From Pseudoxanthomonas spadix (GTDB lineage: Bacteria > Pseudomonadota > Gammaproteobacteria > Xanthomonadales > Xanthomonadaceae), in the NCBI RefSeq assembly GCF_003703395.1, contig NZ_RDQN01000010.1:18385-82384 (forward strand): a stretch of 64,000 nt of DNA. Reading direction: 5' to 3'. The notes below the pieces were generated by a model. The model was not told the DNA's origin. It searched no databases and was given only the letters and a program-made list of their open reading frames with translations. This document shows, piece by piece, positions 48,417 through 56,972 of this stretch (position 1 is its first letter; each line of letters starts with the position of its first letter). A program made the translations under genes and the position numbers.

Positions 48417-50840
48417 TTACTGGCAGGCCTCGCAGCCTTCCGGATTTTCCAGCGAGCAGCTCACCGCCTCGTCCGGGGTGAACGCCGGCTTCGGTGCGGG
48501 CGCTTGGCTGGCGTCGTGGCTGAGGGTGGCCTTGGCGATGCGGGTGGCCGGGCGCGAGCGCAGGTAGTAGGTGGTCTTGAGGCCCTGCTTCCACGCGTAC
48601 ATGTACATGGAGGACAGCGCGCCGATGTTCGGGCTTTCCATGAACAGGTTGAGCGAGGCGGACTGGTCGATGAAGGCGCCACGGCCGGCGGCCATGTCGA
48701 TCAGCGAGCGCATCGGGATTTCCCAGGCGGTGCGGTAGATCTGGCGCAGCGTCTGGGGAATCTGGGCGATGCCCTGGATCGAGCCTTCGGCCAGCTTGAT
48801 CGCATCGCGCATCTGCGCAGTCCACAGGCCGAGCTTCTTCAGCTCGTCCACCAGGTAGCGGTTGACCTGCAGGAAGTCGCCCGACAGGGTCTCGCGCTTG
48901 AACAGGTTGGACAGCTGCGGCTCCACGCACTCGTAGCAGCCGGCGATCGAGGCGATGGTCGCGGTCGGGGCGATGGCGATCAGCAGCGAGTTGCGCAGGC
49001 CATGCTGGCGGATGCGCGCACGCAGGGCGTCCCAGCGCGCGGTGTCTTCCGGGGTCACGTTCCAGGCATCGAACTGCAACGCGCCACTGGCCGCGCGGGT
49101 GTCGGCGAAGGACGGATGCCTGCCGCGTTGCTGGGCCAGTTCGCACGAGGTTTCCAGCGCGTGGAAGTAGATGGTCTCGGCGATCTTGTTCGACAGCGCG
49201 CGGGCCTGCGCGCTGTCGAAGGCCAGGCGCTTCTTGAAGAACACATCCTGCAGGCCCATGCAGCCCAGGCCGACCGGACGCCAGCGCAGGTTGCCGCGAC
49301 GCGCGGTTTGAATCGGGTAGAAGTTCAGGTCGATCACCCGGTCCAGCTGGTGCACGGCCAGGCGCACGGTCTGGGCCAGCTTGTCGAAATCGAAATCGCC
49401 GTGGTCGTCGAAATGACGGCCCAGGTTGATCGAGCCCAGGTTGCACACCGCGGTCTCGTCGCTGGAGGTGACCTCCAGGATCTCGGTGCACAGGTTGGAC
49501 AGGTGGATCACGTTGCCCGGGCGCAACGTCTGGTTGCTGGCCAGGTTGCACTTGTCCTTGAAGGTCATCCAGCCGTTGCCGGTCTCGGCCAGGGTGCGCA
49601 TCATCCGGGCGTAGAGCTTGCGCGCGGCGATGGTCCTGGTGGCCTTGCCCTGGGCTTCGGCCTGCAGGTAGGCGCGCTCGAAGGCCTCGCCGTACAGGTC
49701 GGGCAGTTCCGGGGTGGTCTTGGGATCGAACAGCGCCCACGGCGCGTCGGCTTCCACGCGCTGCATGAACAGGTCCGGCACCCAGTTGGCCAGGTTGAGG
49801 TTGTGGGTGCGGCGGGCGTCGTCGCCGGCGTTGTCGCGCAGTTCCAGGAAGTCTTCCAGGTCGGCGTGCCAGGTTTCCAGGTACACGCAGGCCGCGCCCT
49901 TGCGCTTGCCACCCTGGTTGACCGCGGCCACCGACGAATCCAGGGTCTTCAGCCACGGCACGATGCCGTTGGAATGGCCGTTGGTCGAGCTGATCAGCGA
50001 GCCGCGCGCGCGCACGCGGCTGTAGCTGACGCCGATGCCGCCGGAGAACTTGGACAGCTGGGCGATATCGCCGTACCTGGCGTAGATGGACTCCAGCGAG
50101 TCCTGCGGCGAATCCAGCAAAAAACAGCTGGAGAGCTGCTCGTGCGTGGTGCCGGCGTTGAACAGGGTCGGCGAGGACGGCAGGTAATCCAGCCGGGCCA
50201 TGCGCTGGTACAGCGCCAGCGCTTCGGGCACCTCTTCGCTCAATGCGCTGGCGATGCGCAGGAAGAACTGCTGCGGGGTCTCGATCACCTTGCGGGTGTG
50301 CGGATGGCGCAGCAGGTAGCGGTCGTACAGCGTGCGCAGGCCGAAGTACTCGAACTCCCGGTCCAGGTTGAGGTCGATCGCATCGTTGAGCTTGCGCGCG
50401 TTGGCCTGCACGAACTCCAGCAGGCGCGCGTTGATCAGGCCGACTTCGTGGCCGCGGCTGATCGACTGCGAGAAGGCGTGGATCTGCTGGCCGGCCACTT
50501 CCTTGGCGATGCAGTTGGCCAGCAGGCGCGCGGCCAGGCGGCCGTATTCGGGCTCCTCGCCGATCAGCAAGGCGGCGGTGCGGATCGACAGTTCGTCCAG
50601 TTCCTGGGTGCTGGCCCCGTCATACAGGCCGGAGATGGTGCGGGTGGCCACGCGCATCGGATCGACCGCGTGCAGGCCATCGGCGCAGCGCTGGACGGCA
50701 CGCACGATCTTGTTCAGGTCCACCGCCTCGCTGCCGCCGTTGCGCTTTTTCACGCGCATCACGGTGGCGGTGGGCGGTGGGGTCAGCAGGAATTGTGCGT
50801 CGGCCGGGCGCGGCGCCACGGCGGAATCGGTCTGGGTCAC
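48417..50840 (-). CDS. nrdA: class Ia ribonucleotide reductase, alpha subunit
   Basis: The catalytic subunit, about 807 residues. An N-terminal ATP-cone is recognisable (VMRVKKRNGGSEAVDLNKIV). Active-site features include SSCFLLDS (redox Cys), NLCTEILEV (Asn-Cys-Glu triad), AVCNLGSINL (second redox Cys), the radical-transfer tyrosines in LKTTYYLRSR, and a C-terminal Cys pair (GCEACQ) for thioredoxin/glutaredoxin reduction. A GTG at 50840 has GGAGAA nine bases upstream and is preferred; an ATG at 50855 is in frame but lacks a ribosome site. A cobalamin riboswitch and promoter lie about 200-400 bp upstream. Confidence 0.94.
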   Translation of the reverse strand: MTQTDSAVAPRPADAQFLLTPPPTATVMRVKKRNGGSEAVDLNKIVRAVQRCADGLHAVDPMRVATRTISGLYDGASTQELDELSIRTAALLIGEEPEYGRLAARLLANCIAKEVAGQQIHAFSQSISRGHEVGLINARLLEFVQANARKLNDAIDLNLDREFEYFGLRTLYDRYLLRHPHTRKVIETPQQFFLRIASALSEEVPEALALYQRMARLDYLPSSPTLFNAGTTHEQLSSCFLLDSPQDSLESIYARYGDIAQLSKFSGGIGVSYSRVRARGSLISSTNGHSNGIVPWLKTLDSSVAAVNQGGKRKGAACVYLETWHADLEDFLELRDNAGDDARRTHNLNLANWVPDLFMQRVEADAPWALFDPKTTPELPDLYGEAFERAYLQAEAQGKATRTIAARKLYARMMRTLAETGNGWMTFKDKCNLASNQTLRPGNVIHLSNLCTEILEVTSSDETAVCNLGSINLGRHFDDHGDFDFDKLAQTVRLAVHQLDRVIDLNFYPIQTARRGNLRWRPVGLGCMGLQDVFFKKRLAFDSAQARALSNKIAETIYFHALETSCELAQQRGRHPSFADTRAASGALQFDAWNVTPEDTARWDALRARIRQHGLRNSLLIAIAPTATIASIAGCYECVEPQLSNLFKRETLSGDFLQVNRYLVDELKKLGLWTAQMRDAIKLAEGSIQGIAQIPQTLRQIYRTAWEIPMRSLIDMAAGRGAFIDQSASLNLFMESPNIGALSSMYMYAWKQGLKTTYYLRSRPATRIAKATLSHDASQAPAPKPAFTPDEAVSCSLENPEGCEACQ

Positions 50841-51035
50841 GAGTCGGTTCTCCATGCATGATGCACGCCCCGCGCCTGTCCCGAGCAAGGCGAAGGACGG
50901 CGTTGGCGTTGGAGTGTGGGACGGCGGCGTCGCAAGGACCGCGACGCCCGGACGGGCCGGCGGCGGCCTTCGCTTCATCCGCCATCTTCCCCTCGGAAGA
51001 CGCCGCGGCCAGGACCGCGCGATGTGCGTGCGCGC

Positions 51036-51233
51036 GGCTGTCGGCAGGTCTTCGGACTCATGGGCATGAAGGCCAGACCTTCTCCTCCTCCGCCGCTTCC
51101 CGGGCGCTGGCCCAGTGCTGATGTGGCGGATTCGTTCCCAGTTACCGCTGCGGGGCAGCGTCGGAATTGGCCTCGACGGCCGCACCGACTTCCCTTTTGA
51201 TCCGCGACGAGCAAGTCCGCAGAACCGACAGCC
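51036..51233 (-). ncRNA. cobalamin (B12) riboswitch upstream of nrdA
   Basis: Minus-strand RNA with the conserved B12-box architecture: P1 GGCTGTCGG/CCGACAGCC (51225-51233 with 51036-51044), AAAAGGGAAGTCGGTGCGG in the P3 core, ATTCCGACGCTGCCCCGCAG then CGGTAACTGGGAACGA, CAGCACTGG, CGGGAAGCGGCGG and the terminal GAGTCCGAAGACCTGCCG. It lies about 200 nt before the nrdA start, and no other gene intervenes. When adenosylcobalamin is bound, this class usually switches expression off, so nrdAB would be repressed when B12 is plentiful. Confidence 0.92.
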
Positions 51234-51235
51234 AC

Positions 51236-51264
51236 AAGATAGTGTGGCCGAAGGGCTCCGTCAA
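51236..51264 (-). promoter_or_regulatory. sigma-70-type promoter of the riboswitch-nrdAB unit
   Basis: On the minus strand a -35 TTGACG (51264-51259) and a -10 TATCTT (51241-51236) are separated by an ideal 17 bp. Transcription would begin at about 51229-51230, at the very 5' end of the cobalamin riboswitch. Confidence 0.75.
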
Positions 51265-51308
51265 CGCTAAATGTGGTGTGCGGCTCTTACCCCCAGCGGC
51301 GGCGGGTT

Positions 51309-52178
51309 TTACCGCCTGGAACGTGGCGCCTGGCCGTGGCTCGGCTTGCCGCCAGGTGGGCCGGACAAGGTCTGCCACACCTCCTTCAGCGACCGGGTCC
51401 GGCGCAGGTCGGCGAACAACCCGATCCAGCCGTGCAGCGCAATGCGTACCGGGTTGTAGCTGCGGATCGGTTCGACCAGGCCGTAGCGGATCGGCACCCC
51501 GGGCTGGACCTGGCCAAATGTGCCGAACAGCCGGTCGAACACGATCAGCACCCCGCCGTAGTTGCAGTCCAGGTACTGCGGATTGCTGGCGTGGTGCACG
51601 CGATGGTGGGCCGGGGTGTTGAAGGCCCATTCGAACCAGCGCGGCAGCGTGCCGATCAGCTCGGTATGCAGCCAGAACTGGTAGATCAGGTTGAGCGCCA
51701 GCGCGCCGATCACCACCGGCACCGGAAAGCCCAGCCACACCAGCGGCGCAAAGCACACCGCCGCAGCGGTGATCTGTCCGGTCCAGCCCAGCCGGTAGGC
51801 CGAGGCCAGCGTGTACTGGTTGGGGGAATGGTGCACCGCGTGGTTCAGCCAGAACCAGCGGATGCGATGGTCGGCCCGGTGCATCCAGTAGTAGCAGAAC
51901 TCCACGCCGAGCAGCAGCCCGAGCCACTGCCACCACGTGTCCATGTGCAGGGTGGTGATGCGCCACTGCGCCACGGCATACAGGGCCAGGCCGACCAGGC
52001 CGCCCTGCAGCACGCGGTTGACCACCCCGCGCACCAGCGCATCGGCCAGCGAGGCCCAGTAGGCCTTCCAGTCGTAGGCCTGCCCGCGACGCAGGCGCAG
52101 CCACCCTTCGGCCGCCGCCAGCAACGGCAGGAGCAGCGGAATGATCAGTAGCCAGCGGTAAGGGAGCAGATCATGCAT
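51309..52178 (-). CDS. sterol desaturase / fatty acid hydroxylase family protein
   Basis: A 289-residue integral membrane diiron enzyme. The His clusters are all present: HRADH near residue 100, HAVHHS near 113, HTELIG and the third cluster HHRVHHASN near 192. Hydrophobic helices surround them. Bacterial members hydroxylate fatty acids, ornithine lipids or carotenoids; the substrate here is not evident. It lies upstream of the nrdA riboswitch on the same strand, but the promoter at 51236-51264 separates the two units. Confidence 0.88.
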   Translation of the reverse strand: MHDLLPYRWLLIIPLLLPLLAAAEGWLRLRRGQAYDWKAYWASLADALVRGVVNRVLQGGLVGLALYAVAQWRITTLHMDTWWQWLGLLLGVEFCYYWMHRADHRIRWFWLNHAVHHSPNQYTLASAYRLGWTGQITAAAVCFAPLVWLGFPVPVVIGALALNLIYQFWLHTELIGTLPRWFEWAFNTPAHHRVHHASNPQYLDCNYGGVLIVFDRLFGTFGQVQPGVPIRYGLVEPIRSYNPVRIALHGWIGLFADLRRTRSLKEVWQTLSGPPGGKPSHGQAPRSRR

Positions 52179-52290
52179 GGGGCGGATTCCACGGCGCCTT
52201 CAATGGCTGCCGTTGGCAGCGGGGACCGGCGGGGAGCCGTCGGCGCGAGGCGGAACGGGCGGGAACACGCATGAACCCACCCGTGGCCGC

Positions 52291-52743
52291 TCAGCGCTGA
52301 CCCTGGCGCCGGCCGGCAAAGCGCGAAGCAACCTGCTGCACTTCCTCCACCGACAGCTTGCCGTCGGCGTTGAGGTCCAGGCGATCGAAGGCCCTGGCCA
52401 CGCGCGGCAGGCTGGCATCGGCCTCGGCGCGGTCGATGTCGCCATTCTGGTTGGTGTCTGCCGCGCGCAAACGGTCCAGCACGGAATTCTTCATTTCGGC
52501 CTGGGACAGCCTGCCGTCACGGTCTGCATCCAGTACGTCGAAATTCTTGGAAATGGGATTCAACGCATCGGCCTCGGCACGATCGATGTAACCGTCCTGG
52601 TTGGTATCGGCCTTGGCCCAGCGCTGCTGCAGCGCCTGCTTCTGGGCTTGGGTCGGTTCGGGCAGGGTCATCTGGGCGAAGGCGGCCGGGGCAAGGAACA
52701 CCAGCAGCAGCGGCAGCAGGCGGATTTCATGTGGAAGTTTCAT
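52291..52743 (-). CDS. secreted four-EF-hand calcium-binding protein
   Basis: A 150-residue exported protein with a signal peptide (cleavage near AFAQ) and four EF-hand loops: DTNQDGYIDRAE, DADRDGRLSQAE, DTNQNGDIDRAE and DLNADGKLSVEE. All four have acidic residues at positions 1, 3 or 5, and 12, so calcium binding is likely in each. It probably acts in the periplasm as a calcium buffer or sensor. A smaller two-EF-hand relative lies next upstream on the same strand. Confidence 0.9.
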   Translation of the reverse strand: MKLPHEIRLLPLLLVFLAPAAFAQMTLPEPTQAQKQALQQRWAKADTNQDGYIDRAEADALNPISKNFDVLDADRDGRLSQAEMKNSVLDRLRAADTNQNGDIDRAEADASLPRVARAFDRLDLNADGKLSVEEVQQVASRFAGRRQGQR

Positions 52744-52858
52744 GTCGATACCTGGTTCGGATCCGGGTGGGAGAAAAGGTGTGATCGTCGACCACCGCTG
52801 CCACAACCCAGCCGGCGGTGCGGCGGCCGAGCGGACGGATGACGATGCAATCCTGAGG

Positions 52859-53149
52859 CTAGGATTGGCGCTGCCTGAGTTTCTGCCCGACCACCTGCAG
52901 CTCGGCCCTGGACAGGCGGCCGTCACGGTCGGTGTCGAGCTTGTCGAAACCGCGCTCGAGGCGCGGCATGTCCGCCACCTCGGCACGGTCCAGGAAACCA
53001 TCGCCATTGGCGTCGGCCTGCGCCAGGCGTTCGGCCAGCTGTTGCCCACTGGGCATCTGCGCCTGGGCGGCAGCGGCAACGGCGCCGGTGGCCGTGAGCA
53101 TGAAGACGAGAATGCGAAGACCCAACGGCAAAGGTTTCATGGAATTCAT
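52859..53149 (-). CDS. secreted two-EF-hand protein
   Basis: A 96-residue exported protein with a signal peptide (MKPLPLGLRILVFMLTATGA, cleavage near AQA) and two EF-hand loops, DANGDGFLDRAE and DTDRDGRLSRAE. It is similar in design to the downstream four-EF-hand protein, and the two probably arose by duplication. Either the Met at 53149 or that at 53140 could be the start. Confidence 0.85.
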   Translation of the reverse strand: MNSMKPLPLGLRILVFMLTATGAVAAAAQAQMPSGQQLAERLAQADANGDGFLDRAEVADMPRLERGFDKLDTDRDGRLSRAELQVVGQKLRQRQS

Positions 53150-53231
53150 CCGGGAGGGCGGGATGGAGCGGCGGTGCCGTCGCGACGGCGGACCGGGGGG
53201 TGACGCCCCGCGACGGCACCAGGACGGAACA

Positions 53232-53855
53232 TCAGCGGCAGGCGATCACTTCGCCGGCGGCATTGGTGCAGGTGCTGGTATGGCTCACCTGGCCGTTGCT
53301 GTAGTCGGTTGAGCCGCTATAGGTGTTGCCCTGCGGTCCGGTCGCCGTGGTGTCGCGCCCGCCCGAGTAAGTGCCGTCGGCATTCTTGGTAAACCCGCCT
53401 TCGGTGCTGACGCTGCCGCCGTTGGCCCCCTGGGCCGAGGCGCTTGCCGAACGGCTGGCATTGCCCGTGCCGTCGCGGCTGGAGGTGGCGCTGCGGCTGG
53501 CACTGCCACCGTTGGCAGAGTCGACGTAGGCGCTGGTGCTGCGTCCGGCGCTGCCATCGGCATTGCGGTAGGCTTGCGCCTGATAGCTGGCATCGCCGCC
53601 ATTGGCGCCAGTGGCGCTGCCGGAGCGGGTGATGCTGCCGTTGCCCTGGCCATCGGTGCTGAGGGTGCGGGCACGGGCATAGCTGCCGTGGACCCCGCTG
53701 CCGGAGGCACTGGTATGGGCCTGACGCGCACCATCGATATTGCTGACCGAACGGGCGCGAGTACGCTGGCGCGCATCGGCATCATCAATGCTCGCGGCCA
53801 AGCCCGTGGTCATGACCAGCGCGGCCACCAGGACGTTGAACTTCTGAAGGTGCAT
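53232..53855 (-). CDS. secreted Ser/Gly/Ala/Asn-rich repetitive protein
   Basis: A 207-residue exported protein with a signal peptide (cleavage near LAAS or DADA) and a low-complexity mature region built from loose repeats of the type NGGxASxSAxS and NADGxxxG (GANGGDASYQ, SANGGSASRS, GANGGSVSTE; NADGSAGRS, KNADGTYSGG). Two Cys lie at the C-terminus (TSTCTNAAGEVIACR). I do not know a function; the composition suggests an extended surface or matrix protein. It is divergent from the OmpR-type regulator. Confidence 0.75.
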   Translation of the reverse strand: MHLQKFNVLVAALVMTTGLAASIDDADARQRTRARSVSNIDGARQAHTSASGSGVHGSYARARTLSTDGQGNGSITRSGSATGANGGDASYQAQAYRNADGSAGRSTSAYVDSANGGSASRSATSSRDGTGNASRSASASAQGANGGSVSTEGGFTKNADGTYSGGRDTTATGPQGNTYSGSTDYSNGQVSHTSTCTNAAGEVIACR

Positions 53856-54046
53856 GGCGAACTCCTGAGTTTGGAAGGGGCGCGGCGCAGGCAGCGTCGC
53901 GGTGCAGCCACGTTAGGCCGCCGCAGCGGCACAGGTGTTTCGGCTCTGCCAGCGGATGTTGCTGTAGCCGCCCTGCGAAACATCTGCTTACAAAGTCCAC
54001 CGGCCGGGCATTTACGCGGCCTGCGCGGGACGCGATATTGCCCCGC

Positions 54047-54766
54047 ATGAACCAGACCACCGCCAGCCTTCTGCTGGTCGACGACGACCTGCGCCTGCGC
54101 GAACTGCTGCTGCGCTACCTGGAAGGCCAGGGCTTCACGGTCAAGGGCGTGGGCGACGGTGCACAGATGCGCCAGGCGCTGGATCGGGGCCACTTCGACC
54201 TGATCGTGCTGGACCTGATGCTGCCGGGCGAGAGCGGGCTGGAACTGTGCCGGCGCCTGCGCGGCCAGGGCGACAGCACGCCGGTGGTGATGCTCACCGC
54301 CAAGGGTGACGAGATCGACCGCATCGTCGGCCTGGAAATCGGCGCCGACGACTACCTGCCCAAGCCGGTCAATCCGCGCGAGCTGCTGGCCCGGATCCGC
54401 TCGGTCCTGCGCCGCACCCAGGCCATGCCAGGCGCGCCGCAGGCCGACGGCGGCACGGTCAACTTCGGTCCCTGGACGCTGGACCTGGGTACCCGCCAGC
54501 TGACCCGCGCGGGCGTGCCGGTGAAGCTGACCTCGGGCGAATTCGCGGTGCTGGCGGTGCTGGTGCGCCATCCGCGCCAGCCGCTCTCGCGCGACCGCTT
54601 GATGAGCCTGGCGCGCGGGCGCGGGCACGAGGCGTTCGAGCGCAGCATGGATGTGACCATCGCGCGCCTGCGCAAGCTGCTGGAGGACGATCCGCGCAAC
54701 CCGGCGATCGTGCAGACCGTGTGGGGGGTGGGCTATGTGTTCGTGCCGCCGGAGGGCCGCGCATGA
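54047..54766 (+). CDS. ompR: OmpR-family response regulator
   Basis: A 239-residue regulator with a receiver (DDD at 12-14, phospho-acceptor Asp56 in LIVLDLMLPGESG, Lys in DDYLPKPVNPRE) and an OmpR winged helix (TSGEFAVLAVLVRHPRQPLS, RSMDVTIARLRKLLEDD, VQTVWGVGYVFVPPEG). The wing sequence and ATGA overlap with an EnvZ-like kinase fit OmpR itself. It is transcribed away from the EF-hand and repetitive-protein genes, which are candidate targets. Confidence 0.9.
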   Translation: MNQTTASLLLVDDDLRLRELLLRYLEGQGFTVKGVGDGAQMRQALDRGHFDLIVLDLMLPGESGLELCRRLRGQGDSTPVVMLTAKGDEIDRIVGLEIGADDYLPKPVNPRELLARIRSVLRRTQAMPGAPQADGGTVNFGPWTLDLGTRQLTRAGVPVKLTSGEFAVLAVLVRHPRQPLSRDRLMSLARGRGHEAFERSMDVTIARLRKLLEDDPRNPAIVQTVWGVGYVFVPPEGRA

Positions 54767-56016
54767 GCCGCACGCGCAGCATGTTCTCCCAGCTGGTGCT
54801 GGTGATCGCACTGGTGCTGGCCGGCGCCGGTGCGCTGGCGGTGGTGCTGGGCCGCGAACTGGCCACCCGGCCGGCCGCCGAACAGCTGGCCCGGGCGATG
54901 CTGGGCTTTGCCAGCATCGCCGAGGCACTGGATCGCACCGGCTCGCACGCCCAGACCCTGCGTTACCTGCACCAGGCTGGGCTGGACGTGCGCCAGACCC
55001 CGCCGATCGCCCGGACGCCGCGGTTGGCGCCATTCCTGCGGGCGTTGCGCGACCGCGCCCAGCAGCTCGGGCCGCAGCGCGCGCTCCTGCTGGCGCGTGA
55101 CGCCGGCGGCGACCGGCTGTGGATGCAGCTGCGCACCCAGCCGCAGGTGTGGGTGGCCTTCGCCGCCAAGCCGCTGCGCGGCGGGCGCCGGTTCTCGGTG
55201 GCCCTGCTGCTGGGCTGCGTGGGCCTGACCTGGCTGGGGGCGGCGTCTCTGGCGCGCCGGCTGGTCACGCCATTGCGCACGCTGGCCCACGCCGCGCCCG
55301 GCCTGGTCCAGGGCGATGCGCCGCCGCTGGGCGACATCGGCGGCCCGCGCGAAGTGCGCGAACTGGCCCATGCGCTGGAACAGGCCAGCGCCGAGGTGCG
55401 CAGCGCCGCCGACGAGCGCGCGCTGATGCTGGCCGGCATCTCGCACGACCTGCGCACGCCGCTCACGCGCGTGCAGTTCGCCGCCGAACTGCTGCCCGAC
55501 ACCGATCCGGAACTGCGCGCCGGCATCAGCCGCGACATCGCCGAGATCGACGCGATCCTGTCCCAGTTCATCGCCTATGCGCGCGATGGCCGTGACGAGG
55601 CGGTCGAGCCGCTAGACCTGGCCGAAGTCTGCCGGGCCGTGCTCGATGCCGCACCCGGCCACTGGGACGTGCAGTGCCCGGACACCGCGCCGCTGCGCGG
55701 CCGGCCGATCGCACTGCGGCGTGCAGTGGAGAACCTGGTGGTGAACGCGCAGCGGCACGGTGCGGCGCCGTTTTCGCTGCGCCTGGAGGCCACCGGCGAT
55801 GCCTGGCAGATCACGGTCTGCGACCAGGGCGCGGGCATGACCGAAGAACAGGCGCAGCGCGCGCTGCGTGCGTTCGTGCATGACCCGGCTGCCGGCGGCA
55901 GCGGCCTGGGCCTGGCCATCGTCGCGCGGGTCGCGCGCCAGCATGGGGGTGCACTGCAACTGCTGCACAACACGCCGCACGGCCTGCGTGCGGTCCTGCG
56001 CCTGCGTGGCGCGTGA
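54763..56016 (+). CDS. envZ: EnvZ-like osmosensor histidine kinase
   Basis: A 417-residue kinase with two membrane helices (about residues 10-28 and 145-162) around a periplasmic domain of about 115 residues, a HAMP-like linker, HisKA with LAGISHDLRTPLTRVQFAAE (His about 228), ENLVVNAQRHG and GSGLGLAIVARV. The HDLRTPLTR motif is that of EnvZ. Its start overlaps the OmpR stop (ATGA). The periplasmic domain is Arg/Leu-rich rather than acidic and may sense other cues than E. coli EnvZ. Confidence 0.9.
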   Translation: MSRTRSMFSQLVLVIALVLAGAGALAVVLGRELATRPAAEQLARAMLGFASIAEALDRTGSHAQTLRYLHQAGLDVRQTPPIARTPRLAPFLRALRDRAQQLGPQRALLLARDAGGDRLWMQLRTQPQVWVAFAAKPLRGGRRFSVALLLGCVGLTWLGAASLARRLVTPLRTLAHAAPGLVQGDAPPLGDIGGPREVRELAHALEQASAEVRSAADERALMLAGISHDLRTPLTRVQFAAELLPDTDPELRAGISRDIAEIDAILSQFIAYARDGRDEAVEPLDLAEVCRAVLDAAPGHWDVQCPDTAPLRGRPIALRRAVENLVVNAQRHGAAPFSLRLEATGDAWQITVCDQGAGMTEEQAQRALRAFVHDPAAGGSGLGLAIVARVARQHGGALQLLHNTPHGLRAVLRLRGA

Positions 56017-56035
56017 ACTGAACGAGGCTTTCGCC

Positions 56036-56932
56036 ATGGGTGTCCGTCTTGCCTGCAGTGCCCTGCTGCTGTGCCTTCCGCTGCTGGCGTGCGCGCAATC
56101 GCGCGGCGAACGCCTGCGCCCCCTGCTCGGCCCGCGCCAGGCCGATGCCGCGCAGATCCAGGCGCTGCCCGCCGGCGCGCGGGTGCTGCGCGATGTCGCT
56201 TACGGCACCGACCCGGCGCAGCGCTACGACGTGTATGCACCGGCCAACGCACGCGGCCTGCCGATCATCGCGATCGTCCACGGCGGTGGCTGGCGCTACG
56301 GGGACAAGGACAATCCCGGCCTGGCCACGCCCAAGGCCGCGTACTGGTTGCCGCGCGGCTACGTGCTGGTCTCGATCAACTACCGCATGCTGCCCGACGC
56401 CGATCCGGCGCTGCAGGCGCGCGATGTGGCCGCCGCGATCGCGCACCTGCAGCGCCACGGCAACGAATGGGGCGGTGATCCGGCGCGCACCGTGCTGATG
56501 GGCCATTCGGCCGGCGCGCACCTGGTGGCGTTGCTGGGCGCGCGACCAAGCGCATTGACCGAGGCCGGTGCCCGGCGCCCGCGCGCGGTGGTGGCCCTGG
56601 ACAGCGCGGCGATGAACGTCGAGCAGGTCATGCAGGCCCGGCACCTGCCGCTGTACGACCGCGCGTTCGGCGAGGACCCCACGACATGGGTCGCAGTGTC
56701 GCCCTGGCACGCGCTCTCGCCGGCGTCGCTGCCGATGCTGCTGGTGTGCTCGTCGCAACGGCAGGACAGCTGCACGCAGGCACGTGGCCTGGCCAGGCGC
56801 GCGCAGGACTTGCGCGTGCCGGCGCAGGTCCTGCCCGAAGATCTCTCGCACATGCAGATCAACCGCGAACTGGGCGCACCTTCGGACTACACCAGCGCAG
56901 TGGATCGTTTCATTGCCGAGGCGGTGCGCTGA
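56036..56932 (+). CDS. secreted alpha/beta hydrolase, carboxylesterase/arylformamidase-like
   Basis: A 298-residue exported hydrolase with a signal peptide ending in LLACAQ (possible lipoprotein Cys). The oxyanion-hole motif HGGGWRYGD is near residue 82, the nucleophile elbow MGHSAGAHLVAL near 158, and the likely His is in DLSHMQINREL near 273. The fold matches the HSL/kynurenine formamidase-like esterases. It starts 19 bp after envZ and may be in the same transcript. Confidence 0.87.
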   Translation: MGVRLACSALLLCLPLLACAQSRGERLRPLLGPRQADAAQIQALPAGARVLRDVAYGTDPAQRYDVYAPANARGLPIIAIVHGGGWRYGDKDNPGLATPKAAYWLPRGYVLVSINYRMLPDADPALQARDVAAAIAHLQRHGNEWGGDPARTVLMGHSAGAHLVALLGARPSALTEAGARRPRAVVALDSAAMNVEQVMQARHLPLYDRAFGEDPTTWVAVSPWHALSPASLPMLLVCSSQRQDSCTQARGLARRAQDLRVPAQVLPEDLSHMQINRELGAPSDYTSAVDRFIAEAVR

Positions 56933-56972
56933 ACGCGCAGGAGCATGCGTGCGGCGATCTCCGCCGCCGGGC

